Origin: Gordonia sp. UBA5067
GTDB taxonomy: Bacteria; Actinomycetota; Actinomycetes; Mycobacteriales; Mycobacteriaceae
Reading direction: 5' to 3'
Assembly: GCF_002414845.1 (NCBI RefSeq)
Contig: NZ_DIAX01000034.1
Location: 1,221-56,600, forward strand
Length of the DNA: 55,380 nucleotides
A model generated the notes under the pieces. It searched no databases, was not told where the DNA came from, and saw only the letters and a program-made list of their open reading frames with translations. Below are positions 8,173 to 16,809 of this stretch, one piece after another. Both the position numbers and the translations under genes were made by a program. How positions within the stretch are numbered: the stretch's first letter is position 1; each line of letters starts with the position of its first letter.

Positions 8173-8493
8173 TCAGGGGTAGTCGGGTCCCCGCCGGCGA
8201 TGCCTGTCGCGGTCGGTGAAGCGCCGCACCTCCGTCAGGACGCCGCGCCAATCGGACAGGACGCGGTTGAGCTGGAAGCGGCGCGGGAGGTAGCCGACTG
8301 CCCGTAGCCGCACGCGCGCAATCGATTCGGTGCCCGAAGCGGCGTCATCGTCACACAGTTGCCGACCGTTGAACAGCTTCTGGTGGTAGACGCTGCCGAC
8401 CGCGGCTATCCACTCGTCGTCGGGTAGGCACCGACTGGCGCAGGCGAGGGCAACGGGGATCGGGTCGAGTGTCCCTGAGATCCGTAGACAGCG
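8173..8493 (-). pseudogene. possible 5'-truncated gene remnant
   Basis: In the 435-bp interval between the GT87 gene and the DUF1304 gene, one minus-strand frame is open for about 107 codons and reads like protein: DPIPVALACASRCLPDDEWIAAV, then VYHQKLFNGRQLCDDD, then LPRRFQLNRVLSDWRGVLTE, ending in RRRGPDYP and TGA. There is no ATG, GTG or TTG in the first 60 or so codons; the first is a GTG well inside, and an in-frame stop lies just upstream. I read it as a decayed or frameshifted gene whose 5' end is lost. No family recognised. It could also be chance open sequence in GC-rich DNA. Confidence 0.35.
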
Positions 8494-8549
8494 TCACGCC
8501 CGAGGGAACTGCTCCCTCGTACCATCCACGAGCTGCAGAATTCAGGGTG

Positions 8550-8555
8550 CATACT
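8550..8555 (+). promoter_or_regulatory. putative -10 box for a leaderless transcript (DUF1304 gene)
   Basis: CATACT ends 6 nt before the ATG at 8562. This supports that start over in-frame starts about 90 bases upstream. Confidence 0.4.
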
Positions 8556-8561
8556 GAGCAG

Positions 8562-8951
8562 ATGCTGACTGCTGGGCTGGTCTTCGCGCTGGGGGCCGCG
8601 GCGCTACACGGGTACATCTTCTATCTGGAGTCGATCGCCTGGACGTCGCCGGCGGCACGTGCGGTGTTCGGCACAAGCAGGGAAGAAGCCGAGGCCACGC
8701 GCGAGCTGGCCTACAACCAGGGGTTCTACAACCTGTTCCTCGCGGTGCTGGTCGTGGTGGGCGCGGCGATCGTGTGGATGAGCAATCACCGCGGCGTCGG
8801 GGTGGCGCTGGTGCTCGCCGGCGTCGGCGCCATGCTGGGGGCGGCCGTGGTCCTCGCATTGTCTGGGGCATCGCGGCGGACACCGGCGATCAAGCAGGGG
8901 GCGTTGCCGCTGGTGGCCGTCGTGCTGATCGTCGTCGGGTTGGCGGCCTGA
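8562..8951 (+). CDS. DUF1304 family small membrane protein
   Basis: 129 residues with four predicted membrane helices. The family pattern is visible: a helix ending in HGYIFYLESIAWTSP, then RAVFGTSREEAEATRELAYNQGFYNLFLA, then two closely packed C-terminal helices (VALVLAGVGAMLGAAVV and LPLVAVVLIVVGLAA). DUF1304 proteins are small integral membrane proteins of unknown function found across bacteria. It precedes the acetyltransferase gene on the same strand by 90 bp; no functional link is evident. Confidence 0.8.
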   Translation: MLTAGLVFALGAAALHGYIFYLESIAWTSPAARAVFGTSREEAEATRELAYNQGFYNLFLAVLVVVGAAIVWMSNHRGVGVALVLAGVGAMLGAAVVLALSGASRRTPAIKQGALPLVAVVLIVVGLAA

Positions 8952-9041
8952 CCCGAAAACCGCTTCGCCCCGCGGCGGTTCGCGCCGTAGCGTGGGGCGT
9001 GTGACACGGACCCGCTCGGTGGCCTGGTCGGCGATCCCGAG

Positions 9042-9524
9042 GTGTTCCGCTGGATGCCGGGTGTTCCCGCGACCGGTGCGCAGGCAGCCACCTTCATCGA
9101 CTCGGCGTTGCGCGCCCGGGAGGCCGGGACCCGAACCGCCTTCGCGGTGCTGCGTGATGGCATCGTCGTCGGCACGACCAGCTATTACGAGATCGACCCG
9201 GGATCGCTGAGCACGGCGATCGGCTATACGTTCTACACCGAGTCGGCCCACGGCACCGTTATCAATCCGGCCGGCAAGTTCCTCCTCTTGCGGCACGCCG
9301 TTGAGGCGTGCGGGGCGGTACGGGTGGTGTGGCACACCCATGAGGACAACGCCCAATCCCGGGCGGCGATTGCGAAACTCGGCGCCACCTTTGAGGGATT
9401 GCTCCGCAAACACCGCCGGTTCGGCGACGGCTGGCGCACGACCGCCCAGTATGCGATGACCGATGACGACTGGCCGGCGGAACGGGAGCGACTGCTCGAC
9501 CGGCTTGCCGGTGGCCGCGGCTGA
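9042..9524 (+). CDS. GNAT-family N-acetyltransferase, apparently N-terminally short
   Basis: 160 residues from a GTG. The body fits RimJ/RimL-type GNAT enzymes, which acetylate protein N-termini or small amines with acetyl-CoA: EVFRWMPGVP, FAVLRDGIVVGTTSYYEID, GTVINPAGKFLLLRHAVE, and WHTHEDNAQSRAAIAKLGATFEG with RKHRRFGDG near the end. Family members normally begin 25-35 residues earlier with a TLTGxxVRLxPL strand. Here the frame is closed by a TAG at 8988-8990 and no start precedes the GTG. Either the gene is 5'-degraded or a frameshift lies near 9000-9040. Its stop codon touches the stop of the convergent GT87 gene. Confidence 0.7.
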   Translation: MFRWMPGVPATGAQAATFIDSALRAREAGTRTAFAVLRDGIVVGTTSYYEIDPGSLSTAIGYTFYTESAHGTVINPAGKFLLLRHAVEACGAVRVVWHTHEDNAQSRAAIAKLGATFEGLLRKHRRFGDGWRTTAQYAMTDDDWPAERERLLDRLAGGRG

Positions 9525-11084
9525 CTATCGCGCCGCTGCAGGTGAGCGGTCGAAGTGTGGGGCAACGGCGGCCACCGCGGGCCCGGGTTCGTCATCCCCG
9601 GGTTCGTCATCCCAGTGCTCCCACACGATGTATAGACACACTCCCACCAGCGCGATCAGTCGCACCACCACGGCCAACGGGTAGATCTGCGGCGGCAACC
9701 AGTGATGCTCCGGAGCGAGGTACACGCCGGCACGGGGCACCCAGGTCAACGCCTCGACGAGCATCCAGGCCATCAACACCCGGCTCGAGCGCACCGCGAG
9801 TACCGCCAGCGGCACCAACCACAACGCACTCTGCGGGCTCCACACCTTGGCGACCATCAGGATTCCGGAGATGAGCAGGAAGGCGATCGCGTAGACGTTG
9901 AACCGTCGGGGGGAACGCAGCACGACGACGCTGGTCGCGACGATCATCGCCACCCCCAGCACCAGCGAAATCACGTTCACCACGGCGATGTTGAGGTTCA
10001 TCTTGGTCAGCAGGGCGATGGCGCCGTAGATGCTGTCGGGTTCGGGGGCGCGGGCGGTCCAGAAGCGCCAGTACAGCGACCATCCGTCGGACGCGCCGAT
10101 CATCACCGGCAGATTCACGGTGAGCCACGTCGCCAGCACTGCCACCGTAGTTCGCAGGAGGGCGTCGCGCGGGTGCGGCTGCTCGGGCACCGAAGGGTAC
10201 TGCCGGCCGTTGAGCGCGTCGAGGAAGAGGGCGAACAGGACGAGCAGCGGCCATATTCCGGTCGTGCAGGCGAGCCCGAACAGGATTCCGGCCAACCACC
10301 ATCGGCGCCGATCCCAGGCCAGCAACCCGGTCATCACCAGCGCCACCGTCAGCAGATCGAAGGCCGTGAACGCATGCACGAAGAGCACCGGCGACAGCGC
10401 TGCCACCCACACGAACCAGCGGCGCTCGCCGGCGATCTTCACCAGCACCCAGATGGTCACCAGCCAGCACAGCGCCAACAGCACCGCCACGATGGTGAAG
10501 AACACCACCGGGCTGATCGCCGATGGAACCCCCCAGTGCGTGTGCAGCCACTGCCAGCCCGCCGTTGCCCGGGCCGCGCCGTAGGCGGCGAACCCGAGGC
10601 CGACGGGCTCATCCATGCGGTGGGTCAGGGTGGTGCCGTTGCCTTGCTCGCGCCACGACGTCCAGTAGGGCACCCCGTCGGCGAGGTGTTTGCGCGAGTA
10701 CGTCGGGGCGATCGTGGTGAAGCACAACGAATACCACTCGCGCTGGTTGTCCCAGTTGAGGCGCTTCCCCTTGTCGGCGGACCCGCGCGACGACGCGGCA
10801 GTGGGCGGACTCGACGCCGCGCCGGACCCGTCGGCGGCGACGGGAGCGGTCGGGGTCTGTTGCAGGCACGCCGCCTTGCCCGACCACCCGATCGCCAGCC
10901 CGAGCAGCGCCAACACGAAGAGCACTCGCAGCGCGGAGAATCGTGCCCGCCCCACGGCTGCGTGTCGGCCCAGCGGTCCGCCGATCCGGTCCGCCGCCGG
11001 GGCGACGAGCGGATCGTCGCGCGACGGCGCCCACCGCCGGACCGACCGATCATGGTCAGGTGCCAACGGCACCGGTGAACTCAC
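9525..11084 (-). CDS. GT87-like membrane glycosyltransferase downstream of ponA
   Basis: 519 residues: a cytoplasmic N-terminus of about 55 residues, then about ten membrane helices with a large first extracytoplasmic loop (NWDNQREWYSLCFTTI, HLADGVPYWTSW, HRMDEPVGLGFAAYG). In position and type it matches Rv0051 of M. tuberculosis, which follows ponA1. The EYPV motif of the other GT87 protein here is altered to DEPVG. GT-C enzymes transfer sugars from polyprenyl phosphates outside the membrane. The start lies 17 bp after the ponA stop, indicating one operon, and suggests a wall-polymer task coordinated with peptidoglycan synthesis. The substrate is unknown. Confidence 0.75.
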   Translation of the reverse strand: MSSPVPLAPDHDRSVRRWAPSRDDPLVAPAADRIGGPLGRHAAVGRARFSALRVLFVLALLGLAIGWSGKAACLQQTPTAPVAADGSGAASSPPTAASSRGSADKGKRLNWDNQREWYSLCFTTIAPTYSRKHLADGVPYWTSWREQGNGTTLTHRMDEPVGLGFAAYGAARATAGWQWLHTHWGVPSAISPVVFFTIVAVLLALCWLVTIWVLVKIAGERRWFVWVAALSPVLFVHAFTAFDLLTVALVMTGLLAWDRRRWWLAGILFGLACTTGIWPLLVLFALFLDALNGRQYPSVPEQPHPRDALLRTTVAVLATWLTVNLPVMIGASDGWSLYWRFWTARAPEPDSIYGAIALLTKMNLNIAVVNVISLVLGVAMIVATSVVVLRSPRRFNVYAIAFLLISGILMVAKVWSPQSALWLVPLAVLAVRSSRVLMAWMLVEALTWVPRAGVYLAPEHHWLPPQIYPLAVVVRLIALVGVCLYIVWEHWDDEPGDDEPGPAVAAVAPHFDRSPAAAR

Positions 11085-11101
11085 GCGACCCCGAACCCGC
11101 G

Positions 11102-13306
11102 TCAGTAGCCGGGATCTGGGCGCTGCGGCCGACGTGGGCGTGGCGCGCGCTGCCCGGGCACCGGAATGGTGATGCCCGGTGCGACGGTGACATTGCCGTC
11201 ATCACCCTCGCCGGGAAGGCGGGGCCGCTGGAACTCGCGCTCGCTGGTGCGCGGGGTGTGCTTCGGGGGCGGCGGGGCCTCGTAGGGGACACCGGCCTGC
11301 CCGCCGACCGCCTCGGGCGTCGGGAACTGCTTGATCTGGTCGCCCTCGAGCGCGCCGTCCATCGTGGCCTTCCAGATCTGCGCGGGCAGACCCGAGCCGT
11401 ACATCGGACCGCCCCACGAGGTCTTCAGTGCGGTGCCCTTGTCGGTGCCGACCCACACCGCCGTCGACAGCTGCGGGGTGTACCCGACCATCCAGGCATC
11501 CTTGTTCTGACCGGTGTCACCGAGCTGTGCGGTGCCGGTCTTGGCGGCCGACGGCCGGGTGCCGTAGGTCGAGTCGTACAGGCTGTTGCCGTTGGAGTAG
11601 GCGGCGATCGGCTGCAGGGCGGCCGTCACGTTGTCGGCGACCTTCGCCTCGAAGACCCGTTTGCCCGGGTCCGGCTTGCGGTCGAAGAGTACGACGCCGT
11701 CGTTGTTCTCGACCTTCGTCACGAAGTGCGGCTTGCGGTAGATGCCCGACGCGGCGAGCGTCGCATAGGCGGACGCCATGTCCAGCACCCGCGAGGCGTA
11801 CTGCCCCAGGACCACGCCACCCTCGGTGCCGCCGTTCGTCTCTTGCAGCGTGTGCGGGATGTCGCCGAAGCTCTCCGCCACGCCGGCCCTGTGCGCCGCG
11901 TCGGCCACGGCCTGCGCCTGCCCGTTGAGGTCCATCATCAGTCGGTAGTAGACGGTGTTGAGCGACATCTTCATCGCCGTCGCCAGGTTGCACGACCCAC
12001 ACGACTCACCGTCGGAGTTGGTCACGACGAGCCCGCCCGAGCCCTCATAGGGGGCCGAGCTGTAGATCTTCGACAGCGGAATATCCTGCTGCAGGGCTGC
12101 GACCAGCGCGAAGACCTTGAAAGACGATCCGGTTTGCAGACCGGCGCTCGCGTAGTCCCAGCCCTGACCGTCCTTGCCGCCGTAGTAGCCGGTGATCCCG
12201 CCGGTGCCCGGGTCGATCGAGACGATGCCGGTACGCGTCGTCTTCGGGTACTCGGCGAGCTTCGACGTGGCGGCCTCGGTGGCCGCCTTCTGGTTCTGTT
12301 TGTCAATTGTGGTGGTGATCTTCAGGCCCTCGGTCCGGACCTGCTGTTCGGTGATGTTGAGCTCGCCCAACTCGGCGAGTACCTGGCGTTTGACCAGGCC
12401 CATCGGGCCGTCGTCCTGCTGGGTCGAGCCCTCCCGGTACTTCACGACCTTCGGGTATTTCAGGCTCGCGCGGTCCGCGGGGGTGAGTGCCCCGATCGTC
12501 ACCATGCCGTCGAGGACATAGTTCCACCGCAGGTGGGCTGCTTCGGGATTGGTGTCAGGATCGTAATTAGATGGGGAGCGGATCGATGCGGCGAGGACCG
12601 CCGACTCCGCGGGAGTCAGCTTGGCGACGTCCTTCTTGAAGTACGCCTGCGCCGCGGCGGAGACGCCATAGGCGCCACGACCGAAGTAGATCGTATTGAG
12701 GTAGGCGGCCATGATGTCGTCTTTGGTCCACTCGTTGCTCATCTTGGTGGCAATGGCCAGTTCGGTGAACTTGCGCTTGTACGAGTGCTCGTCGCCGACG
12801 AGGGCGTTCTTCACGTATTGCTGGGTGATCGTCGACCCGCCGCCGGCATCCTCGCGGTTGGTCAGGCGGCCGACGACGGCGCGGCCGAGGCCGCGGACCG
12901 AGAAGCCGGAATTGCTGCGGAACTCGCGGTCCTCGGCGGCGATGACGGCGTCCTGCAGCGACTTGGGGATGTCGGTGATCTTGACGTCGGTGCGGTTGCC
13001 CTCCGGCGGGATGACCTTGGTCATCAGTGAGCCGTCCTTGTACAAGATGTTGGCGACCTGGTTGTGCTTGATCTCACCGGAGGCCGGTACATGCGCGAAG
13101 ACATAGGTGATCAAGAAGGCCAGTATGCCGATAACCGCGATGATCGGCACGAAGGCGCCGACCAGGCCGGCGCCCCACGCGATGCGCTTCTGCCTGGATA
13201 CCGTCTTCTGCTCGCGGGCGGCCGCCAGCGACTTGCTCGACGCCGAGCCCGACTTGCTACTTGAGCTGGGGGTATCGCCGCTGTGCGAACCGTTCGCGCT
13301 GCTCAT
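11102..13306 (-). CDS. ponA: bifunctional class A penicillin-binding protein
   Basis: 734 residues. A Ser-rich cytoplasmic tail is followed by one membrane helix (about 45-70). The GT51 transglycosylase domain comes next (about 90-270), with the catalytic Glu in AAEDREF, GGSTITQQYVKN and the TIYFGRGAYGV region. The transpeptidase domain carries the SxxK serine in TGSSFK, SLN in KMSLNTVYY and KTG in AAKTGTAQ. The C-terminus is Pro/Arg-rich. It polymerises and cross-links lipid II. It corresponds to PonA1 (Rv0050) by neighbourhood. The ATG is preceded by AAAGG. Transcription probably runs DUF5318, ponA, GT87. Confidence 0.95.
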   Translation of the reverse strand: MSSANGSHSGDTPSSSSKSGSASSKSLAAAREQKTVSRQKRIAWGAGLVGAFVPIIAVIGILAFLITYVFAHVPASGEIKHNQVANILYKDGSLMTKVIPPEGNRTDVKITDIPKSLQDAVIAAEDREFRSNSGFSVRGLGRAVVGRLTNREDAGGGSTITQQYVKNALVGDEHSYKRKFTELAIATKMSNEWTKDDIMAAYLNTIYFGRGAYGVSAAAQAYFKKDVAKLTPAESAVLAASIRSPSNYDPDTNPEAAHLRWNYVLDGMVTIGALTPADRASLKYPKVVKYREGSTQQDDGPMGLVKRQVLAELGELNITEQQVRTEGLKITTTIDKQNQKAATEAATSKLAEYPKTTRTGIVSIDPGTGGITGYYGGKDGQGWDYASAGLQTGSSFKVFALVAALQQDIPLSKIYSSAPYEGSGGLVVTNSDGESCGSCNLATAMKMSLNTVYYRLMMDLNGQAQAVADAAHRAGVAESFGDIPHTLQETNGGTEGGVVLGQYASRVLDMASAYATLAASGIYRKPHFVTKVENNDGVVLFDRKPDPGKRVFEAKVADNVTAALQPIAAYSNGNSLYDSTYGTRPSAAKTGTAQLGDTGQNKDAWMVGYTPQLSTAVWVGTDKGTALKTSWGGPMYGSGLPAQIWKATMDGALEGDQIKQFPTPEAVGGQAGVPYEAPPPPKHTPRTSEREFQRPRLPGEGDDGNVTVAPGITIPVPGQRAPRPRRPQRPDPGY

Positions 13307-13374
13307 ATGTTGCCTTTCGGTGTGCCGCGCCGCGCGCCGTCGTCAGACACGACAGGATGCGGTCGGCGCAAGAA

Positions 13375-13806
13375 TCACTTAGCCATTTTACGCGTTCGCG
13401 GCGGCTGGGATTTCAGGCCGGAAACGTAGGAGCGGACCAGATGGTTCCAATGGCAGGTCCGGCACACCTCGACCACGTGGACGGAGAACTCGGCGTACCG
13501 GCGTGCGAGCTGGCCGATCTCGGCGGCCGACCGCGCCGATCCTGAGGCCTGGCCGAGTCGGTCGCCGAACACCCACGACACCATCGTCAGGTTCTCCTTG
13601 CGGCAGATCGGGCAGGAGACGTCGGACGGTACGCCGTGGAAGGCCGCGGCGGTGCGCAGGTACGGGTTGGCATCGCACACCTCGCCGACGCCGACGCGGC
13701 CCGAGTCGACCTCGGCCAGCCGGGCCCGCCGGCGGAGGGCGTAGTCGACGACCTGTCTGGGCGCGGCCTCGTCCCACGAGGGGAGTTCGTGACTGGGTGC
13801 CGCCAT
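13375..13806 (-). CDS. DUF5318 family protein
   Basis: 143 residues starting MAAPSHELPSWDEAAPRQ. It has two cysteine pairs, CPICRKE and CRTCHWNH, about 55 residues apart, which look like a four-ligand zinc site. It corresponds to Rv0049 next to ponA1 in M. tuberculosis. The function is unknown in the literature known to me. An upstream ATG at 13839 is possible but adds residues without family-like sequence. It is the first gene of the ponA operon and lies divergent from padR. Confidence 0.85.
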   Translation of the reverse strand: MAAPSHELPSWDEAAPRQVVDYALRRRARLAEVDSGRVGVGEVCDANPYLRTAAAFHGVPSDVSCPICRKENLTMVSWVFGDRLGQASGSARSAAEIGQLARRYAEFSVHVVEVCRTCHWNHLVRSYVSGLKSQPPRTRKMAK

Positions 13807-13880
13807 GCCTTCAGAGCGTACTCGCGCACTTTGCGGCACTGCCGCAGGACAGTGATGTAGAGCACTGGAGTGGCGTCGCT

Positions 13881-13899
13881 ATATATCGCTGCGATACAT
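13881..13899. promoter_or_regulatory. inverted repeat, candidate PadR operator
   Basis: ATATATCGC-T-GCGATACAT: 9-bp arms with one mismatch around a single base, containing the perfect TATCGCTGCGATA. It sits 81 bp before the padR start in the divergent region with the DUF5318-ponA operon. AT-rich ends with an ACAT half fit known PadR operators (ATGT...ACAT). Binding by this PadR is an inference. Confidence 0.55.
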
Positions 13900-13979
13900 T
13901 TAACTTCAGCATCGATCTGATGGCTCATCGTGATAGGCCCGATCGCGCGGTGGTGTGCGGTCTAGTGGAAGGAGGGGTT

Positions 13980-14579
13980 GTGCTCGAACTGGCAATCCTC
14001 GGACTCCTCCTCGAATCGCCGATGCACGGCTACGAGCTGCGCAAGCGGCTCACCGGGCTGTTGGGCGCGTTCCGTGCGTTCTCGTACGGGTCGCTCTACC
14101 CGACGCTGCGCCGGATGCAGGCCGACGGGTTGATCGATGAAGACACGAGTCCCGACGGCGCCAAGGTGCGTCGTGGTCGTCGCGTCTACGTGCTGACCGA
14201 GGCCGGCCGGGTTCGTTTCACCGAACTCGTCGCCGACACCGGCCCGCAGAATTACACCGACGACGGCTTCGGTGTGCACCTGGCGTTCTTCAGCCGTACC
14301 CCGGCGGTGGCCCGGATGCGCATTCTCGAGGGTCGCCGACGGCAGGTCGAGGAACGGCGGGAAGGGCTGCGCGACATGCTCGGCCGGACCGGTCGCGCCG
14401 ACGACCGCTACAGCCGGCAGCTCCACGAGCTGAGCCTGGAATCCAGCGAACGCGAAGTCCGCTGGCTCAATGAACTCATCGCGGCAGAAGCCTCTGACGC
14501 CGATGAAACACCAAGTAATACAACGACGGCGAAGGAAGCTGCGGCGTCGAGAAGAAAAGGAGAGCCCGACCATGGGTGA
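13980..14579 (+). CDS. PadR-family transcriptional regulator
   Basis: 199 residues from a GTG with a GGAGGGG ribosome binding site a few bases upstream; longer in-frame extensions upstream are not credible. An N-terminal winged helix ([23 protein letters not shown], then [18 protein letters not shown]) binds DNA. The C-terminal part (about 95-180) is a helical dimerisation region with [14 protein letters not shown] and [17 protein letters not shown]. It is nearly identical in pattern to Rv0047c. Its last codons overlap the ino1 start by 8 bases, so the two are co-transcribed and translation is coupled. The ligand is not known. Confidence 0.92.
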   Translation: MLELAILGLLLESPMHGYELRKRLTGLLGAFRAFSYGSLYPTLRRMQADGLIDEDTSPDGAKVRRGRRVYVLTEAGRVRFTELVADTGPQNYTDDGFGVHLAFFSRTPAVARMRILEGRRRQVEERREGLRDMLGRTGRADDRYSRQLHELSLESSEREVRWLNELIAAEASDADETPSNTTTAKEAAASRRKGEPDHG

Positions 14580-15666
14580 GCCCAACAAGGTTCGTGTGGC
14601 CATTGCTGGCGTGGGAAACTGCGCCTCATCCTTGGTCCAGGGAGTCCAGTACTACAAGGACGCCGACGAAAATGCGACCGTCCCCGGTCTGATGCACGTC
14701 AAATTCGGCCGGTACCACGTGCGTGACGTCGAATTCGTCGCCGCCTTCGACGTCGACGCCAAGAAGGTCGGCTTCGACCTGTCCGAGGCGATCAACGCCA
14801 GTGAGAACAACACCATCAAGATCAGCGACGTGCCCCCGCTGAACATTCCGGTGCAGCGCGGCCACACCCTCGACGGTCTGGGCAAGTACTACCGCGAGAC
14901 GATCACCGAGGCCGACGGCACCGGCGTGGACATCGTCAAGGCACTCAAGGACGCCGACGTCGACGTGCTCGTCTCCTACCTGCCGGTGGGCTCGGAAGAG
15001 GCCGACAAGTTCTACGCGCAGTGCGCCATCGACGCGGGCGTCGCATTCGTCAACGCCCTGCCGGTCTTCATCGCCTCCGACCCGGTGTGGGCGAAGAAGT
15101 TCGCCGACGCGGGCGTGCCCATCGTCGGTGACGACATCAAGAGCCAGGTCGGCGCGACCATCACCCACCGCGTGATGGCCAAGCTGTTCGAGGACCGCGG
15201 CGTCGCCCTCGACCGCACCTACCAGCTCAACGTCGGCGGCAACATGGACTTCAAGAACATGCTCGAGCGTGAGCGCCTGGAGTCGAAGAAGGTGTCTAAG
15301 ACGCAGGCCGTCACGAGCAACCTGAGCGGTTCGCTGGCCGGCAAGGTCTACGACAAGAATGTGCACATCGGCCCGTCGGACTACGTCGCGTGGCTCGACG
15401 ACCGCAAGTGGGCCTACGTCCGCCTCGAGGGCCGTGCCTTCGGTGACGCCCCGCTGAACCTGGAGTACAAGCTCGAGGTGTGGGATTCGCCGAACTCGGC
15501 CGGCATCATCATCGACGCCGTGCGTGCCGCGAAGATCGCCAAGGACCGCGGCCTCGGCGGCCCGATCCTGCCGGCCTCGGCTTACCTGATGAAGAGCCCG
15601 CCCGAGCAGATCGCCGACGACGTCGCGCGCGCACAGCTCGAAGCCTTCATCATCGACGCGGAGTAA
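14572..15666 (+). CDS. ino1: inositol-1-phosphate (myo-inositol-3-phosphate) synthase
   Basis: 364 residues. It converts glucose 6-phosphate to inositol 1-phosphate using NAD+, the first step toward phosphatidylinositol, PIMs, LM/LAM and mycothiol. It has a Rossmann motif ([11 protein letters not shown], residues 11-20), a catalytic-domain segment with [14 protein letters not shown] and [14 protein letters not shown], and [12 protein letters not shown]. Length is that of the short actinobacterial form. AAGGAG precedes the ATG inside padR. The coding end is duplicated in a 23-bp tandem repeat. A GC-rich hairpin follows. Confidence 0.96.
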   Translation: MGEPNKVRVAIAGVGNCASSLVQGVQYYKDADENATVPGLMHVKFGRYHVRDVEFVAAFDVDAKKVGFDLSEAINASENNTIKISDVPPLNIPVQRGHTLDGLGKYYRETITEADGTGVDIVKALKDADVDVLVSYLPVGSEEADKFYAQCAIDAGVAFVNALPVFIASDPVWAKKFADAGVPIVGDDIKSQVGATITHRVMAKLFEDRGVALDRTYQLNVGGNMDFKNMLERERLESKKVSKTQAVTSNLSGSLAGKVYDKNVHIGPSDYVAWLDDRKWAYVRLEGRAFGDAPLNLEYKLEVWDSPNSAGIIIDAVRAAKIAKDRGLGGPILPASAYLMKSPPEQIADDVARAQLEAFIIDAE

Positions 15667-15697
15667 GACTCCTGATCGACGCGGAGTAAGACTCCTG
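15652..15697 (+). repeat. perfect 23-bp tandem duplication over the ino1 stop codon
   Basis: Two identical 23-bp units (15652-15674 and 15675-15697), each containing the ino1 terminal codons ATC GAC GCG GAG TAA and the next eight bases. Only the first copy is translated. It looks like recent replication slippage and does not change the protein. Confidence 0.95.
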
Positions 15698-15704
15698 CTA
15701 GCCA

Positions 15705-15740
15705 TCCGCCCGCCCCGGCTCTCTTCCCGGGGCGGGCGGA
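15705..15740 (+). terminator. terminator after ino1
   Basis: 14-bp GC-rich stem (TCCGCCCGCCCCGG and its complement) with an 8-nt loop and no T tract, a common actinobacterial form. Confidence 0.7.
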
Positions 15741-15753
15741 CGCAGCTGCGCCG

Positions 15754-15759
15754 TAGGCT
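15754..15759 (+). promoter_or_regulatory. putative -10 box for a leaderless transcript (adh)
   Basis: TAGGCT ends 6 nt before the ATG at 15766. Confidence 0.45.
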
Positions 15760-15765
15760 GTCGTT

Positions 15766-16764
15766 ATGGCGACCATGCAGGCGTGGACGACTGATCGCGG
15801 CGCGGCAACCCTGATTGCGCGTCAGGTGCCGGTTCCGGTGCCCGGGCCCGGCGAGTTGCTGGTGCGGGTTCTGGCCTGCGGCGTCTGCCGGACCGACCTG
15901 CACGTCGTCGACGAGGACATCCCGGCCCACCGCGATCGGGTGGTGCCGGGGCATCAGGTGGTCGGCGACATCGTCGAATTCGGCTCGGGCGTCACCGGCT
16001 GGGCCGCCGGCGATCGGGTCGGGATCGCGTGGCTGCGCCGCACCTGCGGGTCCTGCCGGTTTTGCCGCAGCGGCCGCGAGAACCTGTGCCCGGGAGCCGA
16101 GTTCACCGGTTGGGACGCCGACGGCGGCTACGCCGAGTTCGCGGTCGTGAGCGCCGCCTTCGCCTATCGCCTGCTGCCCGATACCGATCCGGTCGAGACG
16201 GCACCGCTGTTGTGCGCGGGCATCATCGGTTACCGGGCGCTGTCGCGGGCGAACCTGCCGCCGGGCGGCACGCTGGGCATCTACGGCTTCGGCTCGAGTG
16301 CGCATATCGCCGCGCGGCTCGCGACGGCCGGCGGGGCGCGGGTCTATGCGATGACGCGCGGCGAGCGTAATCAGCGCTTGGCCCGCGAGTTGGGCCTGCC
16401 CTTCGTCGGCGATTCCGGCGCCGTCCCGCCGGCGCCGCTCGACAGCGCCATCGTCTTCGCCCCCGTCGGCGCGATCATGCTCACCGCGCTGGCGGCCACG
16501 GTCCGCGGCGGCACCGTCGTCAGTGCGGGCATCCACATGTCGGCGATCCCCGAGTTCAGCTACGACGACCTCCTGTTCGGCGAGCGCGACCTGCGCAGCG
16601 TCACCGCCAACACCCGCGCCGACGGCGATGAGTTCCTGCGGCTGGCCCGACATTTGGCGATCGCCCCGGAAGTAACCCGGTACCGGTTCGACGAGGTCGA
16701 CCGCGCGCTCGACGACCTGCGCGCCGAACGCGCCCGCGGCAGTCTCGTCGTCGAACTCGGCTGA
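15766..16764 (+). CDS. zinc-dependent alcohol dehydrogenase family protein
   Basis: 332 residues of the medium-chain dehydrogenase fold. Catalytic zinc ligands are visible in CGVCRTDLHVV (Cys with Asp following) and PGHQVVG. The structural zinc site has four cysteines (CGSCRFCRSGRENLC, about 100-114). The nucleotide-binding motif is degenerate: GIYGFGSSAHIAARLA. It resembles the AdhA group of zinc-binding alcohol dehydrogenases (Rv1862-like). It probably oxidises an alcohol or reduces an aldehyde with NAD(P)H; the substrate is unknown. It is followed closely by the Mg2+ ATPase gene, although that gene seems to have its own promoter. Confidence 0.88.
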   Translation: MATMQAWTTDRGAATLIARQVPVPVPGPGELLVRVLACGVCRTDLHVVDEDIPAHRDRVVPGHQVVGDIVEFGSGVTGWAAGDRVGIAWLRRTCGSCRFCRSGRENLCPGAEFTGWDADGGYAEFAVVSAAFAYRLLPDTDPVETAPLLCAGIIGYRALSRANLPPGGTLGIYGFGSSAHIAARLATAGGARVYAMTRGERNQRLARELGLPFVGDSGAVPPAPLDSAIVFAPVGAIMLTALAATVRGGTVVSAGIHMSAIPEFSYDDLLFGERDLRSVTANTRADGDEFLRLARHLAIAPEVTRYRFDEVDRALDDLRAERARGSLVVELG

Positions 16765-16797
16765 CCCGCGCCGGTGGCAACGGATACCGGCCCGGCG

Positions 16798-16803
16798 CAT
16801 AAT
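16798..16803 (+). promoter_or_regulatory. putative -10 box for a leaderless transcript (mgtA)
   Basis: CATAAT ends 6 nt before the GTG at 16810. It is used here to prefer that start over a GTG at 16774. Confidence 0.4.
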
Positions 16804-16809
16804 GAGCGC

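Noticed and set aside
16765..16809. Magnesium riboswitch before mgtA
   Set aside because: Only 45 bp separate adh from the start, too short for an M-box, and a -10-like box lies 6 nt before the start codon.
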